A DNA stretch of 64,000 nt from Aestuariivivens insulae (GCF_022662195.1 NZ_JAKMCS010000011.1:1-64000); one strand, 5' to 3'. Counted from the first letter of the stretch, positions 27,791 to 37,258 are shown. The notes: generated by a model not told the origin, from the sequence alone. A program made the numbers and translations.

Positions 27791-28606
27791 TTATTCTTCT
27801 CCAATAAAAGTACTCATAACTGCATCGCTAACTCCCATATTACTGAAACCTCCATCATTATACAGGTTTTGAAGCGTTACCCGTTTTGTTAAATCACTAA
27901 ACAAGGATACTGTATAGTTAGCACAATCTAATGCTGTGGCGTTACCAAGAGGCGACATTTTTTCGGCATAAGCAATAAAACCATCAAAGCCTTTTACACC
28001 ACTACCAGCAGTTGTTGGTGTTGGCGATTGTGAAATGGTATTAACGCGGACGTTTTTATCTCTTCCAAAGAAATACCCAAAGCTACGTGCAATGCTTTCT
28101 AAATAAGCTTTGTTATCGGCCATATCGTTATAATCAGGAAACACACGTTGTGCAGCCATATAGGTTAAGGCCACAATACTTCCCCACTCATTCATGGCAT
28201 CCGATTTATATAGGGTCTGCATCAACTTATGAAAGGACATAGCAGAAACATCTGTACCTTTTTGCGTCCAATCGTAGTTCTGGTCTGTGTAGGACCTCCC
28301 CTTTCTAACGTTTATGGACATGCCTATAGAGTGCAATACAAAGTCTAGCTTACCTCCTAAAATTTCCATAGACTGGTCTATTAGGTTTTGTAAATCGTCT
28401 ATAGACGTGGCATCTGCAGGAATAATTTGAGAACCTGTTTTTTCTGCCAACTCATTAATTTGTCCCATTCGCATCGCTACTGGTGCATTGGTTAGCACAA
28501 ACTGACCGCCTTCTTCATGAACACGCTCTGCAGTTTTCCAAGCTATGGAGTTGGAGTCCAATGCCCCAAAAATGATTCCTTTTTTTCCTTTTAATAAATT
28601 GTACAT
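27791..28606 (-). CDS. fabI: Enoyl-[acyl-carrier-protein] reductase (NADH), FabI type
   Basis: A 271-residue short-chain dehydrogenase variant that reduces enoyl-ACP in the last step of each fatty-acid elongation round. The FabI-type cofactor motif is GALDSNSIAWKTAERVHEEG near residue 13. The catalytic Tyr-x6-Lys is DYNDMADNKAYLESIA near residue 155. Length fits FabI. It is monocistronic between its own promoter and a terminator. Confidence 0.95.
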   Translation of the reverse strand: MYNLLKGKKGIIFGALDSNSIAWKTAERVHEEGGQFVLTNAPVAMRMGQINELAEKTGSQIIPADATSIDDLQNLIDQSMEILGGKLDFVLHSIGMSINVRKGRSYTDQNYDWTQKGTDVSAMSFHKLMQTLYKSDAMNEWGSIVALTYMAAQRVFPDYNDMADNKAYLESIARSFGYFFGRDKNVRVNTISQSPTPTTAGSGVKGFDGFIAYAEKMSPLGNATALDCANYTVSLFSDLTKRVTLQNLYNDGGFSNMGVSDAVMSTFIGEE

Positions 28607-28653
28607 ATTATACTCGTTTATATGTTGCTTTGTTAATAACTCATTTTATTTGG

Positions 28654-28661
28654 CAAAAGTA
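28654..28661 (-). promoter_or_regulatory. -7 box of fabI
   Basis: On the minus strand TACTTTTG (28661-28654) matches TAnnTTTG, 47 bp before the ATG at 28606. No clear -33 element is visible. Confidence 0.45.
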
Positions 28662-28739
28662 CTAAACTTTACTAGATAATCGAGATTTAAATACTCATGC
28701 GCTTAACCTTAAGTAGTTCTCTTTAAAATGTTGACCTTT

Positions 28740-30392
28740 TTAATTTAATAACTCTTTAGCATGGGCTATAGCAGACGATGACATATCCAAACCGCCCAGC
28801 ATCTGGGCTATTTCCACGATGCGCTCATCATGATTTAGTTTCACTAAATTGGTTTGGGTCATGTTGTTAACATCTTCTTTAAAGACCTTAAAATGCGAAT
28901 GGCCCTTGGCTGCTATCTGTGGCAAATGGGTTATGGCAAATACTTGCATGGTCTTACTCATTTGCAACATAATCTCTCCCATTTTATTGGATATCTCTCC
29001 AGAAACCCCTGTATCGATCTCATCGAACATAATGGTTGGCAATTGAACATAATTTGACAACACCGACTTTATAGCTAACATGATTCTTGACAACTCTCCC
29101 CCCGAAGCCGCTTTTTTCAACTCCAAAAAAGCGCCCCCTTTATTAGCCGAAAATAAAAAGGACAAGTCGTCTTTTCCATTGGAAAATAAATTATCGGTTA
29201 GCTTTAGTTCTATATTGAATCTCGCATTGGGCATTCCCAAGTTTTTTAAAATTGCTTCCAATTGCTGTTTTAACTGTGGAATGGCCGCTGCTCTTTTTTC
29301 ATGTATCGTCTTTGAAATAGAATCGAGCAACTTCATTTTCTCGGTTATCTCCAATTGCTTTTGTGAGATTGTGTCATCTAAGTTTTCGGTAATTGAAACC
29401 TTATCGGCCAGACTATCCCTTATAGCTATAAGTTCAGCTACGTCGCTTGCGGTATGCTTCAACATTAAATTATGCAGTAGTTGTAATTTGGCGTTAACCT
29501 GTTCCAACCGTTCTGGGTTAGCCTCAAGTGCTTCCTGGAAACCATCAACTTCACCAAAAGCATCATCCAAATCGATTAAACTACTATTAATGCGTTCGTA
29601 CAAATTACTGTACTTAGAAGACAGTCCGGAAAGCTTACTAAAGTTGTTCTTTAGCTGTGTAAGTGCTGGGATAATACCTATTTGTTCATCACTTAACAAT
29701 TGATACGATTCGGCCAGTTTTTCCTTAATATCCTCGACATTATTTAAGGTTTCATACTCTTCTTCAAGTGCTTCCAATTCGCCTTCAACTAAATGGGCCT
29801 CCTCCAATTCATTTAATAAAAAGGCATTGTAATCATGTTCTTTAATCGCTTCCGATTTTAAATTAACCAGCTCCTCTAAAGCCTTTTGAAGCAATTTATA
29901 ATGTTTTAGCTCCTTCTTATAATCTGTTAATTCTGAAATCGTACCCGCTAGAGCATCGATAACCTGAAACTGAAAAGCATCATCGACAATTCGTAAGGTT
30001 TGATGCTGCGAGTGAATGTCTATCAATCGCTCGCCCAATAATTGTAAACTATTTAAATTAACCGGTGAATCGTTTACAAAAGCCCGCGATTTACCTGAAG
30101 GCAATATTTCGCGTCTTATAATGGTTTGTGCATCGTAATCCAAGTCTTCTTGCTCAAATAACGGCTTTAGGTTATAGTTTGAAACATTAAAAACAGCCTC
30201 AATGACACATTTATTAGTGTCGTCTTTCAAGCTGCTTAAATCGGCACGCTTACCCAATATTAAAGACAAGCCTCCGAGCAAAATGGATTTCCCTGCTCCC
30301 GTTTCTCCTGTAATAATAGACAGTCCATCATTAAAATCGACTTGTAGGCTGTCGATTAGAGCATAATTTTTAATAGCAAGTGATACTAACAA
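28740..30392 (-). CDS. recN: DNA repair protein RecN
   Basis: A 550-residue SMC-like ATPase acting in double-strand break repair. Walker A is ITGETGAGKSILLGG near residue 28. A long coiled-coil middle (about 150-360) is followed by the ABC signature in AASGGELSRIMLAIK and Walker B IMFDEIDTGVSG. The start is the TTG at 30392, giving MLVSLAIKNYALIDSLQVDF, which is the family N-terminus; an in-frame TAA three codons upstream and no early ATG leave this as the best choice. Isolated by a repeat element from the next minus-strand cluster. Confidence 0.95.
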   Translation of the reverse strand: MLVSLAIKNYALIDSLQVDFNDGLSIITGETGAGKSILLGGLSLILGKRADLSSLKDDTNKCVIEAVFNVSNYNLKPLFEQEDLDYDAQTIIRREILPSGKSRAFVNDSPVNLNSLQLLGERLIDIHSQHQTLRIVDDAFQFQVIDALAGTISELTDYKKELKHYKLLQKALEELVNLKSEAIKEHDYNAFLLNELEEAHLVEGELEALEEEYETLNNVEDIKEKLAESYQLLSDEQIGIIPALTQLKNNFSKLSGLSSKYSNLYERINSSLIDLDDAFGEVDGFQEALEANPERLEQVNAKLQLLHNLMLKHTASDVAELIAIRDSLADKVSITENLDDTISQKQLEITEKMKLLDSISKTIHEKRAAAIPQLKQQLEAILKNLGMPNARFNIELKLTDNLFSNGKDDLSFLFSANKGGAFLELKKAASGGELSRIMLAIKSVLSNYVQLPTIMFDEIDTGVSGEISNKMGEIMLQMSKTMQVFAITHLPQIAAKGHSHFKVFKEDVNNMTQTNLVKLNHDERIVEIAQMLGGLDMSSSAIAHAKELLN

Positions 30393-30459
30393 AATGTGTT
30401 AAACTGTTTTGGGTTAGAATGAAACTAAATATTTCTCGCTGTGCATTTAGATAAAATTC

Positions 30460-30600
30460 TGTCATTTCGAGTGAATTTTACGATTGAAATAAGTAAAATT
30501 TGTACTTCGACTCAGCTCAGTAGAACTATCGAGAAAAAGAATTTTAGCTTTTGAAATAGTTCTCGATACGTCCCGCCTTTGGCGGACACTCGAACTGACA
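30460..30600. repeat. 141-bp MITE-like element with 13-bp terminal inverted repeats
   Basis: Ends TGTCATTTCGAGT (30460-30472) and ACTCGAACTGACA (30588-30600) are inverted with one mismatch and match the ends of the element at 17411-17544. Internally CTCGATA occurs inverted to TATCGAG, and GTCCCGCCTTTGGCGGAC forms a small hairpin. It lies between recN and the DUF4835 gene and contains no gene. Confidence 0.78.
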
Positions 30601-30663
30601 TCTTTGGAATTAGTTTTACCCAAAATACACAACGGGTTAAATATACTAAAAAAGTGAATTGAA

Positions 30664-31551
30664 CTAAAACTTAATATTTGCCCATTTGCTGGAATGCATA
30701 GGTGCCACTTTTTGAAGTGTTTCCTTAACGCTGGCAATATTTACATTGGGACCATCTGTAAAGATTTGTTCTATCTCATCGGCTTTGGCATCAAAAAATG
30801 TACGCAACAAAAAAGAATTAGGCCTACGACTGTTCATAGCTTCAAATAACTTTAAGGAAACCGCTACAGCCTCTTTCCCTTTTTTGGTATTTTCACTCAT
30901 AACATCCAAACCCAATCGGTGATAATCGTACATGACCTTTCTGTAAGCTGCAAATGTAGGGGAAAGCAAATTATCGATTAAAGCAAACCTACTCTGTAAG
31001 CCATCTTCCAATTTCCATCCTTTAAAATTTTCCTGTTGGGAATAGTTCACTATGGTCTGCGCTTGCTTAAAATAGGTATCACCGCCCTGTTCTTGGAAAG
31101 AATCGGCGTCCAAGCCCAAAATCATATATATATGGTATGCCAATACAGAAACCAAATTGGACTCAAACTGTGTTGGATTAAAAATTAAGTTTTGAAATTC
31201 TAAATAACGAAATGAGAAGTCCCTATCGTTAAAATTATAAATTGGTGTTGTAAAGGACGACCCAAAAACCGGTCTTGATGATTGCACTTGGATAGACCCC
31301 TGAAATGCTTCACCACTATAATCTGAAATGGTTATAACCATACTGCAGTCTATACGTTCTTGAGGTCCAAATGCCTTATTGGTCCATTTGGTGTTATTAA
31401 CAAACTCGGTAAGTTGTTTTTCTAAAGTTTTGAAAATAGATTGGTTTTCGTTTCCGGTTTGCTGTGCATTAACGACCACACTGCAATTCAATTCTTGGGC
31501 AACCCCAGTAAAACCAATACAAAAAAGAAGACTGAATAAAATATTACGCAT
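30664..31551 (-). CDS. DUF4835 family exported protein
   Basis: A 295-residue protein with a signal peptide (about 1-18, ending GVAQELNC). It belongs to the Bacteroidota family DUF4835, function unknown. Typical segments are SVVVNAQQTGNENQSIF near residue 25, RPVFGSSFTTPIYNFNDRDF, and AYHIYMILGLDADSF. It overlaps coaBC by 8 bp and follows rpoZ and bamD, an order I know from other flavobacteria. A role in the periplasm or outer membrane is likely. Confidence 0.88.
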   Translation of the reverse strand: MRNILFSLLFCIGFTGVAQELNCSVVVNAQQTGNENQSIFKTLEKQLTEFVNNTKWTNKAFGPQERIDCSMVITISDYSGEAFQGSIQVQSSRPVFGSSFTTPIYNFNDRDFSFRYLEFQNLIFNPTQFESNLVSVLAYHIYMILGLDADSFQEQGGDTYFKQAQTIVNYSQQENFKGWKLEDGLQSRFALIDNLLSPTFAAYRKVMYDYHRLGLDVMSENTKKGKEAVAVSLKLFEAMNSRRPNSFLLRTFFDAKADEIEQIFTDGPNVNIASVKETLQKVAPMHSSKWANIKF

Positions 31552-32755
31552 GGATATGTTTTAAAATCTCATTAAATAAATCTTGGGCTACTTCAGCTTT
31601 ATTCTTTAATTCAAACTCCGTTACGCGATCTTTATTATCTATAAAAGTAACTTTATTTGTATTATTCTTAAAACCGGCACCTTTATCATTTAACGAATTT
31701 AAAACAATTAAATTTAAATTCTTTCTTTTTAGTTTGTCTTTTGCATTTTCCAGTTCGTTATTGGTTTCCAAAGCAAAACCTACTAAAAACTGATGTGTTT
31801 TAGCTTTTCCCAAGGACTCCAAAATATCCTTGGTTTTTTCTAAGATAATGGTTAATGAGGACTCCTTCTTTTTAATTTTTTGGTTAGCGACCTCTTTAGG
31901 CCTAAAATCGGCAACAGCTGCAGACAAAATAGCAATATTGGTCTCGTTATAGTAATTATGCACCGCATCGTACATTTCCTGCGCACTAACAACAGGAACG
32001 ACCTCAACAAGGCTATGGACTATCTTTTCATGGGTTGGACCTGTTACTAAAATAACTTCGGCTCCTAAATTTGCAGCAACTTTAGCTATTTCGAATCCCA
32101 TTTTACCACTGGAATGATTTCCTATAAAACGAACTGGGTCTATGGCTTCGTAAGTTGGCCCCGCTGTAATAAGTACTTTTTTACCTTTAAGGGGCAACTT
32201 GCTCAATATATCATTTTCAATAAATGCAACAATATCCTCTGGCTCTGCCATGCGCCCCTCGCCTATAAGTCCACTGGCCAATTCACCACTTGTCGCTGGA
32301 ACCATAACATTTCCATAACTTTTTAAAGTCTTAAACGATCGCAAGGTACTATCGTGCTTGTACATATCTAAGTCCATGGCTGGTGCAAAATACACAGGAC
32401 ATTTAGCCGACAGATAAGTTGCCAATAATAAATTGTCGCAGACCCCATTGGCCATTTTAGACAATGTATTGGCGGTTGCTGGTGCAATAACAATTAGATC
32501 GGCCCAAAGGCCCAACTCTACATGGTTATTCCACATAGCTTTATCTTCTTCATCATTTGTGAATGAAGAATAAACAGGATGTTTTGAAAGTGTTGATAAG
32601 GTAAGTGGGGTTATAAAATCTTTTGAAGCGGGCGTCATAACCACTTTTACATTGGCTCCCGATTTTACAAACAAACGAACTAAAGCAGCCGTTTTATAAG
32701 CGGCAATACCAGCAGTTATGCCTAATAGTATATTTTTGCCGCTTAATATTGACAT
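31544..32755 (-). CDS. coaBC: Bifunctional phosphopantothenoylcysteine decarboxylase/synthase
   Basis: A 403-residue fusion making 4'-phosphopantetheine from phosphopantothenate, cysteine and CTP. The N-terminal flavin-dependent CoaC half (1-175) contains GITAGIAAYKTAALVR, the active-site His in NNHVELGLWAD and the Cys in NGVCDNLLLATYL. The CoaB half (about 185-400) contains VLITAGPTYEAIDPVRFI and NHSSGKMGFEIAK. It starts 7 bp after rpoZ and overlaps the DUF4835 gene by 8 bp. Confidence 0.95.
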   Translation of the reverse strand: MSILSGKNILLGITAGIAAYKTAALVRLFVKSGANVKVVMTPASKDFITPLTLSTLSKHPVYSSFTNDEEDKAMWNNHVELGLWADLIVIAPATANTLSKMANGVCDNLLLATYLSAKCPVYFAPAMDLDMYKHDSTLRSFKTLKSYGNVMVPATSGELASGLIGEGRMAEPEDIVAFIENDILSKLPLKGKKVLITAGPTYEAIDPVRFIGNHSSGKMGFEIAKVAANLGAEVILVTGPTHEKIVHSLVEVVPVVSAQEMYDAVHNYYNETNIAILSAAVADFRPKEVANQKIKKKESSLTIILEKTKDILESLGKAKTHQFLVGFALETNNELENAKDKLKRKNLNLIVLNSLNDKGAGFKNNTNKVTFIDNKDRVTEFELKNKAEVAQDLFNEILKHIHA

Positions 32756-32762
32756 GTTGAAA

Positions 32763-33092
32763 TTATTCCTGAGAATCTTCCTCAGTATTTCTAAAGTAAA
32801 CTTTTTCCTTTAACCACTCTTGTACGGCCAAAGCATGAGGTTTTGGAAGCTTTTCGTAAAACTTAGATACTTCTATCTGCTCTTTGTTTTCAAAAATTTC
32901 TTCAAGACTATCGTTGTAAGTCGCAAACTCCTCTAACTTATCGATAAGTTCTTTTTTAATCTCAGTATTAATTTGCTCCGCCCTTCTTGATATGATAGAA
33001 ATAGCCTCATAGATATTCCCTGTTTGCTCATCGATTTGATTCCTATCGTAAGTCATTGTATTAACAGGAGCTTTGGTTTTCTTTAAATCCAT
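32763..33092 (-). CDS. rpoZ: RNA polymerase omega subunit
   Basis: A 109-residue protein of the Bacteroidota-type omega/Rpb6 family, which helps assemble and stabilise RNA polymerase. The core motif is GNIYEAISIISRRAEQIN (about residues 25-42), matching the conserved YxAxxxxxxRAxQI helix. A longer acidic C-terminal part ends NTEEDSQE. It sits between bamD and coaBC, as in other flavobacteria. Confidence 0.9.
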   Translation of the reverse strand: MDLKKTKAPVNTMTYDRNQIDEQTGNIYEAISIISRRAEQINTEIKKELIDKLEEFATYNDSLEEIFENKEQIEVSKFYEKLPKPHALAVQEWLKEKVYFRNTEEDSQE

Positions 33093-33155
33093 TTTGTCGC
33101 TTTATTTTATTTTTTTGCCTGTGGCGTTTTTACTTATATAATTTAATATCCAAAA

Positions 33156-34007
33156 TTAACTTTCGGTATGATAATGCTGCAATTCTTTATCTATTTCTTC
33201 TGCCATTCTATTAACTTCTTCCATATATTTTGAATTGACAAAAGACTTTTTAAATACACTACAATACTCTTTTCCTTTCTCCAAACGGTTTTTTCTAAGA
33301 TGCTCTACCTGTCTGGCACCTCCTTCAATGGTTTGCTTGTATTCCACACTATTAACTGCCAGTTTGTAAGCCGAATCCAATATGTAGAACATGGCATCTT
33401 CACGTAATGTAGATCCTGGAAACTCAAAAATAAAGTTTTCAAAAGATTTTATTGCTGCAATAAGCTCGTCAGACCTATACGCTATTTTATTGTATTGCTT
33501 AGCTATTTCAAAAGCTTTTTTCTCTAACTTAAATTCCAACTCTTTCACCAATTTATTAGCCTCTTCCAAATACTGTGACTCTGGAAATAAATTGATAAAA
33601 TTTTGAAGTTTTTCTATTGCTTCGGTAGTTTCAGTTTGATCCTTAGTGTAAACTGGAGAAAGCATATAATAACTTTTAGCACTTAAAAATGAAGCTTCCT
33701 CCACTTTTTCACTACTTGGATAACTAGAAGCAAAACGCTCAAACTGATATCCTGCTACATAGTAGTCCTTCATTTTATAGAACGAGTTAGAATACAGATA
33801 CATCAATTTTTCCGCTTGTGGCTTCCCCCTATAATTTGGTACTATTTGTGCAAAAAGACGGTTGGCCTTTTCAAATTTACCCTCATTATAAAGCGCTTCA
33901 CCCATTTTAAATTTTGGTGCAATATCTTCAGCCTTTAAAACTTTTTGATATTCGCTGCATGAACTTAATATCGTGAATGCCAATAATATGTATAGAAATT
34001 TCTTCAT
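33156..34007 (-). CDS. bamD: Outer membrane assembly lipoprotein BamD
   Basis: A 283-residue lipoprotein (signal ending ILSSC, Cys17) with TPR-type repeats, part of the BAM complex that inserts beta-barrels into the outer membrane. The first repeat reads FKMGEALYNEGKFEKANRLF and later ones include YVAGYQFERFASSYPSSEK and IEKLQNFINLFPESQYL. Length is close to other BamD proteins. It is preceded by a -7 box (TAATTTTG) 17 bp upstream and followed by rpoZ after 63 bp. Confidence 0.93.
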   Translation of the reverse strand: MKKFLYILLAFTILSSCSEYQKVLKAEDIAPKFKMGEALYNEGKFEKANRLFAQIVPNYRGKPQAEKLMYLYSNSFYKMKDYYVAGYQFERFASSYPSSEKVEEASFLSAKSYYMLSPVYTKDQTETTEAIEKLQNFINLFPESQYLEEANKLVKELEFKLEKKAFEIAKQYNKIAYRSDELIAAIKSFENFIFEFPGSTLREDAMFYILDSAYKLAVNSVEYKQTIEGGARQVEHLRKNRLEKGKEYCSVFKKSFVNSKYMEEVNRMAEEIDKELQHYHTES

Positions 34008-34023
34008 AGTTTAAAACAGGATG

Positions 34024-34031
34024 CAAAATTA
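34024..34031 (-). promoter_or_regulatory. -7 box of bamD
   Basis: On the minus strand TAATTTTG (34031-34024) fits TAnnTTTG, ending 16 bp before the ATG at 34007. The -33 element is not recognisable. Confidence 0.45.
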
Positions 34032-34120
34032 AGGTATTAATATGGATTTTAAAAAAATATTTTAAACGCTAAAATAACTGTTGAAACACAGCCCCAATAG
34101 GGTTTAAGTAATATTTAACA

Positions 34121-35002
34121 CTATTTAAAATCGTTAACGAAGCCCTTAATTTTCGACTTTAGCTGTTGTGAAGCTGGCACTAATGGCAATCTAACAGAAT
34201 CCTGGCATAAGCCTAATGCTTCAAAAACAGCTTTAATTCCTGCCGGATTATTCTCTTCAAAAATATAACCTATAATATCCATAAGTTTAAAGTGAATGCT
34301 ATATGCTTCTTTGGCTTTTCCTTGCAATCCTAAACGAATCATATTCGAAAAATCTTTAGGGAACGCCTGGCCTATTACCGAAATAACACCTGCTCCTCCT
34401 GCTAAGACTACACCTAATGCTAAGTCGTCGTCACCAGAAATAACCAAAAAGTCTTCTGGTTTATCCTTTAATAATTGTAAATATTGAGCCACATTATTAC
34501 CCGCTTCTTTTACTCCTACAATATTATTAAAATCGTTGGCCAGACGAATTGTGGTTTCTGGTTCCATATTCTTTGAAGTCCTTCCTGGCACATTATACAA
34601 GATCACATCTACTGGACAGGCCTCAGAAATGGCTTTAAAATGCTGGTAAAGCCCTTCTTGTGTTGGCTTACTATAATATGGTCCCACCGATAAAATAGCG
34701 TCCATATTACTTAAATCGGTAGTTTTTATTTCTTCTATAACTGTAGCTGTATTGTTTCCCCCAATCCCCAAAACCATAGGCACCCTACCATTATTAGCTT
34801 GGCTTATAGTAGCAATTACGTCTTGCTTTTCCTGTTTAGTTAAGGTAACACTTTCTCCTGTTGTACCACAAATCACCAAATAATCGGTGCCATTTTCAAT
34901 ATTGAAATTTACAATCTTAGTCAAGGCGTCATGGTCGATACTTAAATCGGTTTTAAATGGTGTAACCAAGGCCACTCCAGTGCCTAAAAATTTATTGTTC
35001 AT
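34121..35002 (-). CDS. dapA: 4-hydroxy-tetrahydrodipicolinate synthase
   Basis: A 293-residue TIM-barrel aldolase condensing pyruvate with aspartate semialdehyde in the lysine/diaminopimelate pathway. Key motifs are [10 protein letters not shown] near residue 45, the Tyr in [10 protein letters not shown] near residue 133, and the Schiff-base lysine in [11 protein letters not shown] near residue 162. It overlaps the DUF6913 gene by 11 bp. With dapF also in the window, two steps to the peptidoglycan cross-linking amino acid are present. Confidence 0.95.
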   Translation of the reverse strand: MNNKFLGTGVALVTPFKTDLSIDHDALTKIVNFNIENGTDYLVICGTTGESVTLTKQEKQDVIATISQANNGRVPMVLGIGGNNTATVIEEIKTTDLSNMDAILSVGPYYSKPTQEGLYQHFKAISEACPVDVILYNVPGRTSKNMEPETTIRLANDFNNIVGVKEAGNNVAQYLQLLKDKPEDFLVISGDDDLALGVVLAGGAGVISVIGQAFPKDFSNMIRLGLQGKAKEAYSIHFKLMDIIGYIFEENNPAGIKAVFEALGLCQDSVRLPLVPASQQLKSKIKGFVNDFK

Positions 35003-35522
35003 CTTTAATCTTATTTAATATAGTTAAGTACTTAAAAACTTCGTTCTTAAATACCTTAAATTCGTCTAAATTGGTTTTAATTATTAAATCGTTAAGTCTA
35101 GGGTCTGTTTGTAAAATACCTATTTTAAATTTTGCCTTAGACAAGCCCGTGAGTAGCTTTAATTCTATTTCACTACTTGTATAATAACTAATTAAAACAT
35201 CGAAGGGTTTATCTAGAAAAGCCTGCAACTCTATATTTTTTATTGCTCCACTCCAACCAATATCCTTTTGATTAAAACACAACTCCCAAAAATTAGGTTT
35301 TTCGGTTTTAGAAGGGGAAAAAGCTATCACTTTAAGCTTATTTGGACGAACATTCAAATGTGTGGCCAAATCTCTAAATAATTCAAAATCGTCTAACTCA
35401 TCAATATTTATAATAACGCCCAAGCTACCAACTTTGCTATCGTCGACGTAAACCTTACGTTTAGATAACATTTTGTTTAAATACTTTTTATTAGATTTTT
35501 CCTTAAAACCCTTTAAAATCAT
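34992..35522 (-). CDS. DUF6913-like protein
   Basis: A 176-residue cytoplasmic protein without transmembrane segments. It begins with a basic segment ([19 protein letters not shown]). It also has a [20 protein letters not shown] motif, [20 protein letters not shown], and [21 protein letters not shown] match it to the flavobacterial family DUF6913; function unknown. It is upstream of and overlapping dapA, and divergent from the 5'-nucleotidase lipoprotein across a 57-bp gap with overlapping promoter elements. Confidence 0.75.
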   Translation of the reverse strand: MILKGFKEKSNKKYLNKMLSKRKVYVDDSKVGSLGVIINIDELDDFELFRDLATHLNVRPNKLKVIAFSPSKTEKPNFWELCFNQKDIGWSGAIKNIELQAFLDKPFDVLISYYTSSEIELKLLTGLSKAKFKIGILQTDPRLNDLIIKTNLDEFKVFKNEVFKYLTILNKIKDEQ

Positions 35523-35533
35523 TTAAATTTATA

Positions 35534-35557
35534 CTTTGCGCAAAGGTAGCAAAAGTA
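35534..35557. promoter_or_regulatory. Divergent promoter region with palindrome CTTTGCGCAAAG
   Basis: CTTTGCGCAAAG (35534-35545) is a perfect 12-bp palindrome in the 57-bp gap between divergent genes. Two minus-strand -7 boxes occur, TACTTTTG (35557-35550) and TACCTTTG (35548-35541), the second overlapping the palindrome. A protein bound here could control both directions. Confidence 0.45.
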
Positions 35558-35579
35558 CAATCAATAAATCTGCAATTAT

Positions 35580-36341
35580 ATGAGGTTTACACATTTAATT
35601 TTTTTGTTAAATTTTTTAATGATTATTAGCTGTAAGGAAGAACCTTATAACCTTACTAGAATTGAAGGGAAAAGGATAGAGATCAATGACTCTATAAGTC
35701 CAAAACAAGATATTGAAACTTTTATAGAACCCTATAAAAACCATATTGAAAAAGACCTGGATAGCGTTATTGCATATGCCATGGACACTTATACCAAATC
35801 TAACGGCGAACTCAATACAGCTATTGGAAATTTCATGGTCGACGTGGTTTACGAACAGGCAAACCCTATTTTTAATAGCAGGGCCGGAAAAGACATAGAC
35901 ATGGTTTTACTTAACCATGGCGGTATTCGCTCTATAATACCTAAAGGAAATCTTAGAATACGTAATGTTTTTGAATTGATGCCCTTTGAAAACAAAATTG
36001 TTGTTGTTGCCTTAAAAGGAAAACAAATTGATAGTATGATAACGTATTTAAGCAAAGCGAAAAGAGCACACCCTTTCTCTAAACTTAAATTGACCTTAGA
36101 CAAGAATTTCGAACCTATTTCTGCAAGCATTAAAGGCAAAACTATTGATGTTAACAAAACCTATTATGTAGCTACCAGTGATTATTTATATAATAATGGA
36201 GACAACATGAGGTTTTTTAGACCTAATGACAGTTTATATGACTTAAATTACAAGATTAGAAATGCGCTAATCGACTACTTAAAAAAAGTGGATACCATTA
36301 ACCCTGTAATTGATGATCGATTTATTCAAATTAAAAAATAA
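35580..36341 (+). CDS. 5'-nucleotidase C-terminal domain lipoprotein
   Basis: A 253-residue lipoprotein (signal ending MIISC, Cys about 18). It matches only the C-terminal substrate-binding domain of UshA-type 5'-nucleotidases. Diagnostic segments are GNFMVDVVYEQAN, VLLNHGGIRSIIPKGNL, VFELMPFENKIVVV, and TSDYLYNNGDNMRFF. The catalytic metallophosphatase domain is encoded by the next gene, 2 bp downstream, so the enzyme is split in two. The product pair probably releases nucleosides from nucleotides in the periplasm. Confidence 0.9.
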   Translation: MRFTHLIFLLNFLMIISCKEEPYNLTRIEGKRIEINDSISPKQDIETFIEPYKNHIEKDLDSVIAYAMDTYTKSNGELNTAIGNFMVDVVYEQANPIFNSRAGKDIDMVLLNHGGIRSIIPKGNLRIRNVFELMPFENKIVVVALKGKQIDSMITYLSKAKRAHPFSKLKLTLDKNFEPISASIKGKTIDVNKTYYVATSDYLYNNGDNMRFFRPNDSLYDLNYKIRNALIDYLKKVDTINPVIDDRFIQIKK

Positions 36342-36343
36342 AC

Positions 36344-37258
36344 ATGAAGCGTAGAGATTTTATACAGCAAGCAACAGCAGGAGCAGCTTTAGCTACATTA
36401 GGAGGTTATGGCCTACAGTCTTTCTCTGCTGTGAGAAAAAAAAAGATAACGATTCTACACACTAACGATGTCCATAGTCATATTACCCCTTTTGGCCCAG
36501 AAGACGGTAGAAATGCTAACAAAGGTGGAGTTGCCAGGAGAGCCGCTCTAATTGACACCATAAGAAAAGAAAATCCCAATTCCCTTTTATTGGATGCCGG
36601 CGATATTTTTCAAGGCACGCCTTACTTTAATTACTATGGTGGGGAGCTGGAGTTTAAGCTCATGAGCAAACTAAAGTACGATGCTGCAACTATTGGAAAC
36701 CACGACTTCGACAATGGCATCAATGGTCTTTTTACCCAGTTACCCCATGCTGAATTTGATTTTCTTTCTGCCAATTACGATTTTTCAAATACGGTTATGG
36801 ATACCCATACAAAACCTTACAAGGTTTTTATTAAAGAAGGGATTAAAATAGGGGTTTTTGGTTTAGGCATAGAACTAAAAGGATTGGTAGACCCTATGAT
36901 GTTCAAGGAAACCAAATACCTAGACCCTATTGAAATAACCCAAGACATGACCCGTATTTTAAAGACTGAGGAGCAATGTGATTTAATTATCTGCCTATCC
37001 CATTTGGGCTATCATTACAAAAATACGCCCGATAAAGTAAGTGACCTAAGCCTTGCTGCTGCAACAAGTGATATCGATTTAATTATAGGAGGGCACACGC
37101 ATACCTTTTTACCAAAACCCACCATAGTTAAAAATAAAGACGGCCATAATATGCTTGTAAATCAAGTTGGGTGTTATGGTATTTATCTTGGTCAAATCGA
37201 TTTTTATTTTGATACAAACAATAATAAATCGGCCAACGGCACATCCATAATTGTTTAA
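36344..37258 (+). CDS. Metallophosphatase, 5'-nucleotidase N-terminal domain, Tat signal
   Basis: A 304-residue calcineurin-like phosphoesterase. The N-terminus MKRRDFIQQATAGAALATLG is a twin-arginine signal. Metal-site motifs are ILHTNDVHSHI, LDAGDIFQGTPY, IGNHDFDNG, LSHLGYH and GGHTHTF. It ends where full-length UshA proteins continue into the C-terminal domain, which here is the preceding gene. Tat export implies folding with metals in the cytoplasm before export, whereas its partner is a Sec lipoprotein. Confidence 0.92.
   Translation: MKRRDFIQQATAGAALATLGGYGLQSFSAVRKKKITILHTNDVHSHITPFGPEDGRNANKGGVARRAALIDTIRKENPNSLLLDAGDIFQGTPYFNYYGGELEFKLMSKLKYDAATIGNHDFDNGINGLFTQLPHAEFDFLSANYDFSNTVMDTHTKPYKVFIKEGIKIGVFGLGIELKGLVDPMMFKETKYLDPIEITQDMTRILKTEEQCDLIICLSHLGYHYKNTPDKVSDLSLAAATSDIDLIIGGHTHTFLPKPTIVKNKDGHNMLVNQVGCYGIYLGQIDFYFDTNNNKSANGTSIIV

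Noticed and set aside
29080-29703. 207-codon plus-strand open frame
   Set aside because: Antisense to recN with low-complexity Ser/Cys composition; no recognisable domain.
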